From Micromonospora sp. WMMD1155 (GTDB taxonomy: Bacteria; Actinomycetota; Actinomycetes; Mycobacteriales; Micromonosporaceae): a stretch of 64,000 bases of DNA. Both the position numbers and the translations under genes were made by a program. Every line of letters starts with the position of its first letter. Position 1 is the stretch's first letter. Shown here piece after piece: positions 50,518 to 58,204 of the stretch. The DNA lies in assembly GCF_029581275.1 (NCBI RefSeq), contig NZ_CP120742.1:5952501-6016500 (forward strand), written 5' to 3'. The notes beneath the pieces were generated by a model. The model ran no database searches. It saw only the letters and a program-made list of their open reading frames with translations, and had not been told where the DNA came from.

Positions 50518-50690
50518 CCGTGCCGGGGTCTGGCCAGCGGGCGGGCGAACGGGTGCAATGGGGCGCGGCGGTGCGGGAGCGCTTCGAGACCACCTGGGTA
50601 CGCGACAACGTGGTGCGGGCCGTCGCGTCGACCGGCGCGTTCGGGCTGCTGGCCTGGGCCCTGGTGGTGTCGGCACGGCACTCCGGCTGA
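50514..50690 (+). CDS. Small single-span membrane protein coupled to desD
   Basis: 58 residues from a GTG overlapping the desD stop (GTGA at 50514-50517). The N-terminal half is polar (GERVQWGAAVRERFETTWVR), then comes one likely membrane helix at about 33-53 (VVRAVASTGAFGLLAWALVV). The overlap matches every other junction in this operon, which argues for real translation. No family recognised. Could be a membrane anchor or exporter accessory for siderophore assembly; unproven. Confidence 0.55.
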   Translation: MTVPGSGQRAGERVQWGAAVRERFETTWVRDNVVRAVASTGAFGLLAWALVVSARHSG

Positions 50691-50702
50691 GCCGGTCGCG
50701 GC

Positions 50703-51182
50703 TCAGTCGGTCGGCTCCGCCGCACCGGCCTGCCGGAACGCGCGTGCCAGCCGGGCCAGGTCGTGACCCTCGAAGTGTTGGAGGAACCGGCGACGGACGG
50801 CGGCCAGGTGGCTGGGCCAGGACTCTTCCAGGCGGGCGAAGCCCGCGTCGGTGAGGACGGCGTTCCAGCCCCGGGCGTCCTCCTCGCAGCGTTCCCGCTT
50901 GACCAGGCCCTGCGTCTCCAGGCGGATGATCGTGCGGGTCATGCCGCTGAGCGACAGGTAGCAGAGCGCGGCGAGTTCGTGCATGCGCAGCCGCCGGTCC
51001 GGTGCCTCGGAGAGGTTCATCAGGGCGGTGTACTCGGTGAGTGGTAGCTGACGGTCACCGACCATGTCCGCGTCGATCGTGCGGGGCAGCGTGTACATCA
51101 CCTGCCCCAGGGCGCGGACCAGGGCCTCCTCGTCAGGGGTGAGGGGTTGCGGAGTCTCCGCGGAGGGGTTGGACATCCTCAT
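50703..51182 (-). CDS. MarR family transcriptional regulator
   Basis: 159 residues. Winged-helix core: LPLTEYTALMNLSEAPDRRL, RMHELAALCYLSLSGMTRTI and IRLETQGLVKRERCEEDARG, then the wing NAVLTDAGFARLEE. The ATG at 51182 is used; a second ATG is at 51176. Divergent from an FMN reductase gene, with two related inverted-repeat sites between, so it likely represses both in response to a quinone or phenolic. Convergent with the desD accessory gene (12 bases apart). Confidence 0.88.
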   Translation of the reverse strand: MRMSNPSAETPQPLTPDEEALVRALGQVMYTLPRTIDADMVGDRQLPLTEYTALMNLSEAPDRRLRMHELAALCYLSLSGMTRTIIRLETQGLVKRERCEEDARGWNAVLTDAGFARLEESWPSHLAAVRRRFLQHFEGHDLARLARAFRQAGAAEPTD

Positions 51183-51188
51183 ACCATA

Positions 51189-51264
51189 CTTGTTTGACTG
51201 AGCAAATGGTTACCCTCCGTGTGACGACGACCATAGGCGAGGTATTTGCTTGACCAATCAAGCA
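51189..51264. promoter_or_regulatory. Candidate MarR operators (two sites)
   Basis: Site 1, 51189-51206, reads CTTGTTTGACTGAGCAAA. Site 2, 51247-51264, is TGCTTGA-CCAA-TCAAGCA with 7-base arms. Both share TTTGCT and TCAA half-sites when oriented alike. They lie in the gap between the MarR start and the FMN reductase start. Confidence 0.55.
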
Positions 51265-51314
51265 CCGGTTAGCGTTCTCGCCGTCAGGTAAGGACCCTCT
51301 GAAAGGCGCCACAC

Positions 51315-51875
51315 ATGACCAGGATCGGGATCATCCTCGGAAGCACCCGTCCGGGGCGTAACGGCGAAGCCGTCGCCCGTTGGGTGCTCGAGATCGCCAA
51401 GCAGCGCAACGACGCGGAGTACGAACTGATCGACCTGCTCGACTACCAGCTGCCGCACCTCGACGAGGCGTACCCGCCCTCGATGGGCCAGTACTCCCAG
51501 CCGCACACCAAGCGGTGGGCCGAGACGATCGCCTCGTACGACGGCTTCGTCATCGTCACCCCGGAGTACAACCACTCCACCTCAGGCGCCCTGAAGAACG
51601 CCATCGACTTCCTGTACGCCGAGTGGAACAACAAGGCCGTCGGCTTCGTCAGCTACGGCTCGGTCGGCGGCGCCCGCGCCGTGGAGCACCTGCGGCTGAT
51701 CTCCGGTGAGCTGCAGATGGCGGACGTGCGCTCGCAGGTCGCGCTGTCGCTGTTCACCGACTTCGAGAACTTCAGCACCTTCAAGCCCGGCCCGTTCCAG
51801 CAGGACGCGCTGACCACCACGCTCGACCAGGTGGTCGCCTGGAGCGCCGCGCTCGCTCCGCTGCGCAAGGCCTGA
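51315..51875 (+). CDS. NADPH-dependent FMN reductase / quinone-type flavodoxin-fold reductase
   Basis: 186 residues: IGIILGSTRPGRNGEAVARW (FMN phosphate loop, GSTRPGR), IVTPEYNHSTSGALKNAIDF (the conserved PEYN motif), and FVSYGSVGGARAVEHLRLIS. This is the chromate/azo/quinone reductase (ChrR/YieF-like) branch of the NADPH-dependent FMN reductase family. Divergent from a MarR gene that probably controls it. Followed by a strong terminator. Confidence 0.9.
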   Translation: MTRIGIILGSTRPGRNGEAVARWVLEIAKQRNDAEYELIDLLDYQLPHLDEAYPPSMGQYSQPHTKRWAETIASYDGFVIVTPEYNHSTSGALKNAIDFLYAEWNNKAVGFVSYGSVGGARAVEHLRLISGELQMADVRSQVALSLFTDFENFSTFKPGPFQQDALTTTLDQVVAWSAALAPLRKA

Positions 51876-51888
51876 GCGTTCCGCTCCT

Positions 51889-51925
51889 CGGAAACGGCCG
51901 CGGGACCATCCCGCGGCCGTTTCCG
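51889..51925. terminator. Strong hairpin terminator
   Basis: Perfect 17-base arms (51889-51905 and 51909-51925; core GGAAACGGCCGCGGGA / TCCCGCGGCCGTTTCC) with a 3-base loop, 13 bases after the FMN reductase stop and before the convergent sigma-factor gene. Confidence 0.85.
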
Positions 51926-51966
51926 TGCGTTCCGGCGTCCAGTGCGCGCCCCCAGCCCTGCTGCGC

Positions 51967-52884
51967 TCAGCGCGTCGCCAGTGGGTGGGTGGTGCCCTCG
52001 GCGACCGCCCGAAGCTTGTCCGGGTTCGCGACGTTGTGGATGGTGACGATCCGGCCGCCGGCGTCGATGTCGAAGGAGACGGTGGCGACCACCCGGCCGG
52101 CACCGCTGAACACCAGTCCCGGTCCACGGTTGATCTCGACCAGGTCGGCGCGCATGTCGTGCGGCTGAACGCCCTGGTAGGGGACGGTGCCGATGGCCGC
52201 GAACCAGGCGGCGACCGTATCCGCGCCCCGGATGGGACGCAGGGCCTGGCGAACCTTCCCACCACCGTCCGTCCACAACGTGACGTCCGGGGACAGGAGT
52301 TCCAGCAGGGTGTTGATGTCGCCACCGGTCGAGGCGGCGAGGAATCGCTCGGTGACGCCGCGCTGCTGCGACGGGTCGGCGGTGAAGCGTGGCCGCTGGG
52401 CCCGTACGTGCTCGCGGGCGCGGTGGGCGGTCTGCCGGACCGCGGCCTCGGAGCGCTCCACCGCCACCGCGATCTCCGCGTGGCTGAACGCGAAGACCTC
52501 CCGCAGGACGAACACCGCCCGTTCCAGTGGGCTGAGAGTCTCCAGCACCACCAGCATCGCCATCGACACGGACTCCGCGTCGGTGACGGCGTCGGCGGTG
52601 TCCCCGTCGGTCAGGATCGGCTCGGGCAACCACGGTCCGACATAGGTTTCGCGTTGTCGTCGGGCCGAGCGCAATCGCTGCATCGCGAGGTTCGACACGA
52701 TGCGGGCGAGGTACGCCTTGGGATCCGCGACCTGGGAACGGTCCGCCGAGGACCATCTGATCCAGGCGTCCTGCACCGCGTCCTCGGCATCGGCCGCGGT
52801 CCCGAGAATCCGGTAGGCCACCGAGAACAGCAGGTTGCGATGGCTGTGGAACATCTGCTCGTCGACGTCGGACGGGTGGGTCAC
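51967..52884 (-). CDS. ECF RNA polymerase sigma factor, SigJ/ECF41 type with SnoaL-like C-terminus
   Basis: 305 residues from the GTG at 52884. Sigma region 2 (FSVAYRILGTAADAEDAVQD, WIRW), region 4 (LSPLERAVFVLREVFAFSHA, EIAVAVERSEAAVRQTAHRA), then a SnoaL-like domain (about 175-295). The ECF41 signatures are visible: DGGGK in VTLWTDGGGKVRQ and NPDKL in NVANPDKLRAV. In this family the C-terminal domain replaces an anti-sigma factor. The gene is translationally coupled (GTGA) to the upstream FAD oxidoreductase, fitting the ECF41 habit of neighbouring an oxidoreductase-type target. It probably drives its own operon. Confidence 0.88.
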   Translation of the reverse strand: MTHPSDVDEQMFHSHRNLLFSVAYRILGTAADAEDAVQDAWIRWSSADRSQVADPKAYLARIVSNLAMQRLRSARRQRETYVGPWLPEPILTDGDTADAVTDAESVSMAMLVVLETLSPLERAVFVLREVFAFSHAEIAVAVERSEAAVRQTAHRAREHVRAQRPRFTADPSQQRGVTERFLAASTGGDINTLLELLSPDVTLWTDGGGKVRQALRPIRGADTVAAWFAAIGTVPYQGVQPHDMRADLVEINRGPGLVFSGAGRVVATVSFDIDAGGRIVTIHNVANPDKLRAVAEGTTHPLATR

Positions 52885-54083
52885 CGCGCGTCCCGCACCC
52901 GAGTGAAGCGACCGCCGCGTGGCCAGAAAGCACCGGAGGCGGGCAGCCGGGACATGCGGCGGTAGGTCGGCCAGGGCGAGGCGCTCACGGTCTCCTTGTA
53001 CCAGACCGCCGTCCGCCCGGTCAGGCATCCTCGGCGAGGGCTGTCGTCGGGGCGGGTGAACTGAACGACCGCATCGTTGCGGCCCAGGCTCACCGGCGTG
53101 TGGTAGTAGCCGAACCGGAACGGCTTGGGCCGCCGACCCCGCAGCGTGCGGGCGATCGACACCGCCGCGTGCACGCCGGTCGGCATGCCGCTCTGGCAGG
53201 TGCCGTGCAGGACTCCGTAGCCCTGCCGGATCGCGGCCGTATCGCCGATCGCGTACACGTCGGGGTGCGACACCGACCGCAACGTGGTGTCGGTGACCAC
53301 CCGGCCGCGTTCGTCGACGGTCAGACCTGCGGCGGCCGCCAGCGGCGCCGCCCGTGTCCCGGCCGTCCAGAGGACGACGTCCGCCGCCACTGTCTCCGCA
53401 CCGGCCAGCACCACCCCGTCGGGAAGGACCGCCGTGACTGGGGCGCCGCTGAGCACGCGGACACCGAGGCGGGTGAGCGCGGCCCGCAGGTACGCTCGGG
53501 CCTTCGTGTTCATGGCCGCGCCGGGATCCTGCCGGCCCACCAGCGTGACGTCGAGCCCCGGGTGTCGGTCCGCGATCTCCGCAGCCGCCTCCACACCGGT
53601 CAACCCGCTGCCGACGACGACGACGGTGCCGCCGCCGAGCCGGGCCAGCCGGTCGGCCAGCGCTGGCGCGCCGCTCGGGCCGTCCAGGGTGTACGCGTGG
53701 TCCTCGGCGCCCGGCACGGCCGCCGTGTCAGTCACGCTGCCCAACGCGTAGACCAGGGTGTCGTAGCGCAGCTCCCGGCTGTCGTCGACCCGGACGGTCT
53801 TCGCCTGCGCGTCGACTGCCGTGACCCAGCCGCGCACGAACTGCGCACCGGTCACCGCCAGCAGTTCGGGGATGTCCAGCTCGGCGAACTGCTGCCCGGT
53901 CGCCGCCATGTGCAGCCGGAGGCGCTCGGTGAACCGTTCCCGCGCGTTGACGACGGTCACCTGTACGTCGGCCCGCCTGGTCCGTGCCGCGAGTTGGGTC
54001 GCCGCGGCCATGCCCGCGTAGCCCGCACCCAGGATCAGAACGCGATGCGGGCCCGCCGTGGCCTGTGGATGTGACGCACTCAT
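52881..54083 (-). CDS. FAD-dependent pyridine nucleotide oxidoreductase (NDH-2-like)
   Basis: 400 residues. Dinucleotide loop VLILGAGYAGMAAATQLAAR, second loop VVVVGSGLTGVEAAAEIADR, and FAD contact SHPDVYAIGDTAAI. Resembles type II NADH dehydrogenases/FSP1-like flavoproteins, but no clear C-terminal membrane anchor is seen. The ATG at 54083 (GAGAGGCGAAAC upstream) is used rather than the extended frame to 54146. Overlaps the sigma-factor gene, the likely regulator of this pair. Confidence 0.87.
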   Translation of the reverse strand: MSASHPQATAGPHRVLILGAGYAGMAAATQLAARTRRADVQVTVVNARERFTERLRLHMAATGQQFAELDIPELLAVTGAQFVRGWVTAVDAQAKTVRVDDSRELRYDTLVYALGSVTDTAAVPGAEDHAYTLDGPSGAPALADRLARLGGGTVVVVGSGLTGVEAAAEIADRHPGLDVTLVGRQDPGAAMNTKARAYLRAALTRLGVRVLSGAPVTAVLPDGVVLAGAETVAADVVLWTAGTRAAPLAAAAGLTVDERGRVVTDTTLRSVSHPDVYAIGDTAAIRQGYGVLHGTCQSGMPTGVHAAVSIARTLRGRRPKPFRFGYYHTPVSLGRNDAVVQFTRPDDSPRRGCLTGRTAVWYKETVSASPWPTYRRMSRLPASGAFWPRGGRFTRVRDAR

Positions 54084-54208
54084 TGTTTCGCCTCTCTGAT
54101 CAGGTTGACGACCACGAGATGCGGGGCGCACGCCGGTTCGTGACATCGGTGCGATGTGACGCCCGCCACGGCCTGCGTCGTACGGCTGTGCCCACTAGCG
54201 TTGACGCG

Positions 54209-55489
54209 ATGAGCCGATCAGGCGCCGCTGGTAGGGCACCGCTGTGGCGGGACCGCACCTTCGGCACGTACTGGGTCGCGCAGTCGCTCTCGGCGGCCGG
54301 CGACTCGTTCGCCTATCTCGCGGTGCCGCTGCTGGTCCTCCAGGCGACCGGGTCGGTGGCGCGGATGGGCCTGCTCACCGCCGTCGCGGGTGCGGCGTCC
54401 GTCGCCGCCGGGGTCTTCGGCGGCGTGCTTGTCGACAGGTACGACCGCCGCACCCTGATGATCGTGGCGGACCTGACCCGGTTGGTGCTCTACGGCCTGG
54501 TGCCGCTGGCGTGGCTCGCCGGCCCACAGGTGTGGCTGCTCTTCGTGGTGCTGCCGATCTGCGAGGCCGCCGGCATGGTGTTCCAGGTCGCCGCGGTGAC
54601 CGCGGTGCGCAACCTCGTCGACCGGGATCGGATCACCGAGGCCAACGGCCGGTTGCAGGCGACGTACGCGGCGGCCGCCGTGCTCGGGCCGCTGCTCGCC
54701 GGTGTGGTGGCGGCCCGCTTCGGCCCGGCGACCGCCGTCGCCGTCAACGCGGCGAGCTTCGCGCTCTCCTCCGCCGGACTGTGGCTGATCCGTCTGCGCC
54801 CCGCACCTGTCGACACCGGCACCCGGGAGCGCCCGTTGGTCGAGTTCCTCGCCGGTGCGCGGTTCCTGTGGCGGCAGCCCGTCCTGCGCGCGCTGACCGT
54901 CCTGCTGTCGGTCTTCATCTTCCTGACCTACGGCTTCGTCGACGTGCTGATCTACCACGTCACCCATGACCTCGGCCGCTCCGAGGGCACCGTCGGCACG
55001 GTGCTCGGGCTGGCGGCGCTGGGCACGGTCACCGGTGCGCTGTTGGTGGCCCCGCTGCGCCGACGACGCGGATTCGGCGCCACCTGGATCGGCGCGCACG
55101 CCGTCTGCGGCTTCGCGGTGGCGGGCGTCGGCCTCGCGACGAGCGTGCCGGCGGTCACCGCGCTGACCGCCGTGTACCTGTGTTGTCTGAGCGTCGGCGG
55201 GATCTGCTCGATGTCGCTGCGCCAGGAGATCACCCCCGACCACCTGCTCGGCCGGGTCACGTCGGCCTTCTGGAGCACGCACTACGCCCTCGGCCCGGCC
55301 GGTGCGGTCGTGCTGACCTGGGCCGCCGGTCGATACGGTGTGGCGGTGGTCACCCTCGCTGCGGGCGCGGGATGCCTGCTGGTCGCGGTCGGCGGCCTCT
55401 TCAGCCCGATCCGCCGCGCCGGAGCGGAGCCGACCGCGGCGCCGTCGGGGCTGAGCGCGGCCCCGGCCGGCGGCACCATCGGCGGTTGA
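54209..55489 (+). CDS. MFS transporter
   Basis: 426 residues, about twelve membrane helices, of the MFS_3/enterobactin-exporter-like group: LWRDRTFGTYWVAQSLSAAG at the start, GGVLVDRYDRRTLMIVADLT (loop 2-3 signature), and VRNLVDRDRITEANGRLQAT, the family motif between helices 5 and 6. EITPDHLLGRVTSAFWST is the corresponding second-half motif. An efflux role for a drug-like or siderophore-like molecule is plausible but not indicated by neighbours. Divergent from the FAD oxidoreductase. Confidence 0.88.
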   Translation: MSRSGAAGRAPLWRDRTFGTYWVAQSLSAAGDSFAYLAVPLLVLQATGSVARMGLLTAVAGAASVAAGVFGGVLVDRYDRRTLMIVADLTRLVLYGLVPLAWLAGPQVWLLFVVLPICEAAGMVFQVAAVTAVRNLVDRDRITEANGRLQATYAAAAVLGPLLAGVVAARFGPATAVAVNAASFALSSAGLWLIRLRPAPVDTGTRERPLVEFLAGARFLWRQPVLRALTVLLSVFIFLTYGFVDVLIYHVTHDLGRSEGTVGTVLGLAALGTVTGALLVAPLRRRRGFGATWIGAHAVCGFAVAGVGLATSVPAVTALTAVYLCCLSVGGICSMSLRQEITPDHLLGRVTSAFWSTHYALGPAGAVVLTWAAGRYGVAVVTLAAGAGCLLVAVGGLFSPIRRAGAEPTAAPSGLSAAPAGGTIGG

Positions 55490-55498
55490 GGCCCTGTC

Positions 55499-55716
55499 GA
55501 GCTGATGCCACAAACGATTCACCTGTCTGAGAGGGCCGGCCCGGGCAGCGGCGAGGCGATCGCGCGGGGTGGCGGGGCGATCGCGGCCGGGAGGCCGGGG
55601 GCGGTCGCGCCGGGGTGGCGGGAGGCGGTCGAGCCGGGGTGGCGGGATCGATCGCGCCGGGTGGCGGCAGACGCAACGGCGGCGCGGCGGGTCCCGATTC
55701 GTTTGTGACATCAGCT
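55499..55716. repeat. Inverted repeat enclosing G-rich tandem units
   Basis: 19-base arms 55499-55517 and 55698-55716 (GAGCTGATG, CACAAACGA) pair with one mismatch and bracket about 180 bases. The inside consists of four or five imperfect 24-base units of the form CGATCGCGCCGGGGTGGCGGG. It carries no gene and lies between the MFS gene and a convergent GNAT gene. The strand is strongly G over C biased. Confidence 0.75.
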
Positions 55717-55760
55717 CCACAGGACCCGACCACCGCCACGGGGCCCCGAGCGAGAGTCGA

Positions 55761-56255
55761 TCAGAACTCCTGGTACATGACGTGCAGACCGACCCGGCCG
55801 AGGGTGGGGTGACGGAATGCGCCCGGCACCGTGCCGATCACCGCGAAGCCCTCCCGCCGGTACAGCTCCACCGCCGACCTGTTGCTCTCCGCGACGGCGT
55901 TGAACTGCATGCCCGCGTACCCCTGCTCGCGGGCCCAGGTCAGGGCGTCGCGGCACAGCGCGGTGCCGACGCCCCGGCCCCGGGTGTCGGCGGCGACCAT
56001 GAAGCTCGCGGTGGCGACGTGCCCTCCCGGCCCCGGCTTGTTGGCGCCCATCTTCGCGGTGCCCAGCACCCGCTCGCCGTCCACCGCGACGACCGTCCGG
56101 CCCGGTGCCATCTCCACCCACACGGCGTACGCCTGCTCGGCGGTCATCGCCGGGTCGTAGGTGAAGGTCTCCTCCGCCCGGATCACCTCCTGGATGATCG
56201 GCCACACCTGCGACCAGTCCGCCGCTTCGAAATCCCGAATCCGCACGGTCGGCAC
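55761..56255 (-). CDS. GNAT family N-acetyltransferase (phosphinothricin-acetyltransferase-like)
   Basis: 164 residues from a GTG: IRDFEAADWSQVWPIIQEVI, FTYDPAMTAEQAYAVWVEMA, the acetyl-CoA loop DTRGRGVGTALCRDALTWAR, and FNAVAESNRSAVELYRREGF. This pattern resembles the Pat/ArsN-like GNATs. The start codon is only 4 bases from the edge of an IS element at 56260, so native upstream signals are lost. Before insertion the gene would have begun about 40 bases after the APH gene stop on the same strand. Confidence 0.87.
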   Translation of the reverse strand: MPTVRIRDFEAADWSQVWPIIQEVIRAEETFTYDPAMTAEQAYAVWVEMAPGRTVVAVDGERVLGTAKMGANKPGPGGHVATASFMVAADTRGRGVGTALCRDALTWAREQGYAGMQFNAVAESNRSAVELYRREGFAVIGTVPGAFRHPTLGRVGLHVMYQEF

Positions 56256-56259
56256 GCTA

Positions 56260-57147
56260 AGGGATGTCTCGTAACCCTGGCGTCTGTCCGTTGAGGATGG
56301 TCGGGCAGGATGCCGGGGTGCAGGTGATCACGGCAGCTCGCTCGGAGTGGATCTTTCCGTTCACCGGGTTGCAGCCCGCTCAGTTCCGCAAGCTGGTCCG
56401 GCTGGTCGCCGAGCGTGGCGGTGAGGGCATCGCCGATGGCCGGCCGGGCCGGCAGTGGGCTCTTGACCTCGCCGATCGGGTGTTGCTCGTCGCCGCGTAC
56501 TGGCGCACGAACCTGACGATGCGCCAGATCGGTCCGCTGTTCGGGGTGTCGCACTCCGCGGCGCATCGGGTCATCGACACCCTCGCGCCGCTGTTGGCCC
56601 TGGCGCCGGTGCGCAAGCGACCGGTCGAGCAGATCGCGATCGTCGACGGGACTCTGGTCCCGACCCGCGATCACCGGCTGGCCGCCCGGAGCAAGAACTA
56701 CCGGTACTCGACGAACCTGCAGGTCGCCATCGACGCCTCCACCCGCCTGGTCATCGCCGTCGGCGACCCGCAGCCGGGCAACCGCAACGACACGATCGTC
56801 TACCGCACCTCGGGCATCGCCGAGACGTTGGACGGGCGGCCGGTGATGGCCGACGGCGGCTACCGGGGCAACCCGGAGGTGATCATGCCGTACCGCAAGC
56901 CCTCCGACGGCAGTTCCCTGCCGGACTGGAAGGAAGCCCTCAACGTCGAACACCGCACGGTTCGAGCAGGGGTAGAACACGCCCTGGCCAGGATGAAGAA
57001 CTTCAAGATCCTGCGCGACTACCGCCGCGCCGGCCACACATTGGCCGAAGCCGCTTCCGGCATCGCCAACCTCCACAACATCATCCTGACCGGCTGACCA
57101 CCGGCCCGGTCCAGGGCAACACCTTCACCCAGTTACGAGACATCCCT
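56260..57147 (+). mobile_element. IS5-family insertion sequence
   Basis: Perfect terminal inverted repeats: AGGGATGTCTCGTAAC (from 56260) and GTTACGAGACATCCCT (to 57147). Including the flanking CTA/TAG the palindromy is 19 bases. A TA duplication (56258-56259 and 57148-57149) fits insertion into CTAG. About 888 bases with one transposase gene. The perfect ends and intact frame suggest a recent, possibly active insertion. Confidence 0.9.
56264..57097 (+). CDS. IS5-family DDE transposase (DDE_Tnp_4 type)
   Basis: Up to 277 residues; the ATG at 56264 lies within the terminal repeat, so the ATG at 56297 or GTG at 56318 may be the true start. A helix-turn-helix (LTMRQIGPLFGVSHSAAHRV) precedes the DDE catalytic core: Asp in IAIVDGTLVPTRD, Asp in PVMADGGYRGN, and Glu in VRAGVEHALARMKNFKIL. 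Cut-and-paste transposition of the surrounding element. One uninterrupted frame with no programmed frameshift. Confidence 0.9.
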   Translation: MSRNPGVCPLRMVGQDAGVQVITAARSEWIFPFTGLQPAQFRKLVRLVAERGGEGIADGRPGRQWALDLADRVLLVAAYWRTNLTMRQIGPLFGVSHSAAHRVIDTLAPLLALAPVRKRPVEQIAIVDGTLVPTRDHRLAARSKNYRYSTNLQVAIDASTRLVIAVGDPQPGNRNDTIVYRTSGIAETLDGRPVMADGGYRGNPEVIMPYRKPSDGSSLPDWKEALNVEHRTVRAGVEHALARMKNFKILRDYRRAGHTLAEAASGIANLHNIILTG

Positions 57148-57184
57148 TAGGCGGCGGCCCGGCGTCGGAGCAACGAGAATTCGG

Positions 57185-58204
57185 TCAGCTCGTGGCGAGC
57201 GCGGCGATCTCCTCATCGAGCAGACTCGTCAGTCGGGCGTGCCGCCCCGGGTGGGTGCGAGCAGTCATGCCACGGCTGGGCATCTCCACTGTCATCAGCA
57301 GGTACAGATGCAGCCGGTACAGACCCAGCCGACGACGCGCCGAGGCGTCCAGCAGCAGCGGCTCGGCGGCGGCAGCCCGGTAGCCGCGCAGCAACGGATG
57401 CTCCGGGTCGTCCTCGACCCGCCGGTACAGCAGCGGCGAGACCAGGTCCAGCAGCGGATCGCCGTAGAGGAACCGTTCGCCGTCCACCAGACCGCGCAGC
57501 CGCAGCCGGCCGTCCGCGTCGGGCGCGGCCAGCACGTTGCCGTCCCAGCAGTCGAAGTGCAGCAGCGCCGGGCGACGCACCTCGTCCAGCACGTCGGCGT
57601 GCCGATCCACCAACGTGTGCAGGCGCTCCGGGGAGAACGGCAGCCGGACGTCCCAGTCGGACGCGTCGGCGAGCAGCGCGTCGAGCATCGCCGTTAACGC
57701 GGCCCGCCAGGTCGACCCGGACGGCCGGTCTCCGTCGTAGCCGAACCGGTCGCCGGTGATCCGGTGCACCGCGGCGAGGGCCGCCCCGAGATCGTGGCGA
57801 GCCGGGCCGTCGTCGCCCGCGACACCGGCCCCGGCCAGGTCGGACAGCGACCGGCCGGGCAGCATCGTGGTGACCAACCACTCGCCGTACGCCGCGTCGG
57901 CGCCGTGATGCAACACGACCGGCGTCGGCACCTCGGGCGCACGGTCGGCGACGAGCCGGAAGTAGTCGGCCTCGGCCGCGCAGAGCCCGCGCTCGTAGCG
58001 CAACAGCGGAGTCCCGGCCGGCGGAGCCACCTTCAGCACCACCCGGCGGTCGTCGTCGAGCGACGCCCACCAGACCGTGGCGTATCCACCTCCGGTCAGC
58101 GGCCCGGTGTCCCGGACCCGGGTGTGCGGCCCGAACGACGCACTGATCAGATGCGCCACGTCGGTGCTGGTGAGAGGCCGCTGGGTCGGGCTGACCTCGG
58201 TCAC
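57185..58204 (-). CDS. Aminoglycoside phosphotransferase (APH)-family kinase
   Basis: 339 residues from the GTG at 58204, overlapping the LacI stop. Kinase-like fold: GGGYATVWWASLDDDRRVVL K, ATP contact in GEWLVTTMLPGRSL, catalytic loop LLHFDCWDGNVL (His216, Asp218, Asn223), and the metal-binding segment LVDGERFLYGDPLLDL (Asp241). Substrate unknown; in sugar-linked operons such proteins may phosphorylate sugars or small metabolites rather than antibiotics. Part of a LacI-APH-(IS)-GNAT transcription unit. Confidence 0.86.
   Translation of the reverse strand: MTEVSPTQRPLTSTDVAHLISASFGPHTRVRDTGPLTGGGYATVWWASLDDDRRVVLKVAPPAGTPLLRYERGLCAAEADYFRLVADRAPEVPTPVVLHHGADAAYGEWLVTTMLPGRSLSDLAGAGVAGDDGPARHDLGAALAAVHRITGDRFGYDGDRPSGSTWRAALTAMLDALLADASDWDVRLPFSPERLHTLVDRHADVLDEVRRPALLHFDCWDGNVLAAPDADGRLRLRGLVDGERFLYGDPLLDLVSPLLYRRVEDDPEHPLLRGYRAAAAEPLLLDASARRRLGLYRLHLYLLMTVEMPSRGMTARTHPGRHARLTSLLDEEIAALATS

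Noticed and set aside
48343..50676. 777-codon minus-strand open frame over desC/desD
   Set aside because: Antisense shadow of the well-supported desC and desD genes.
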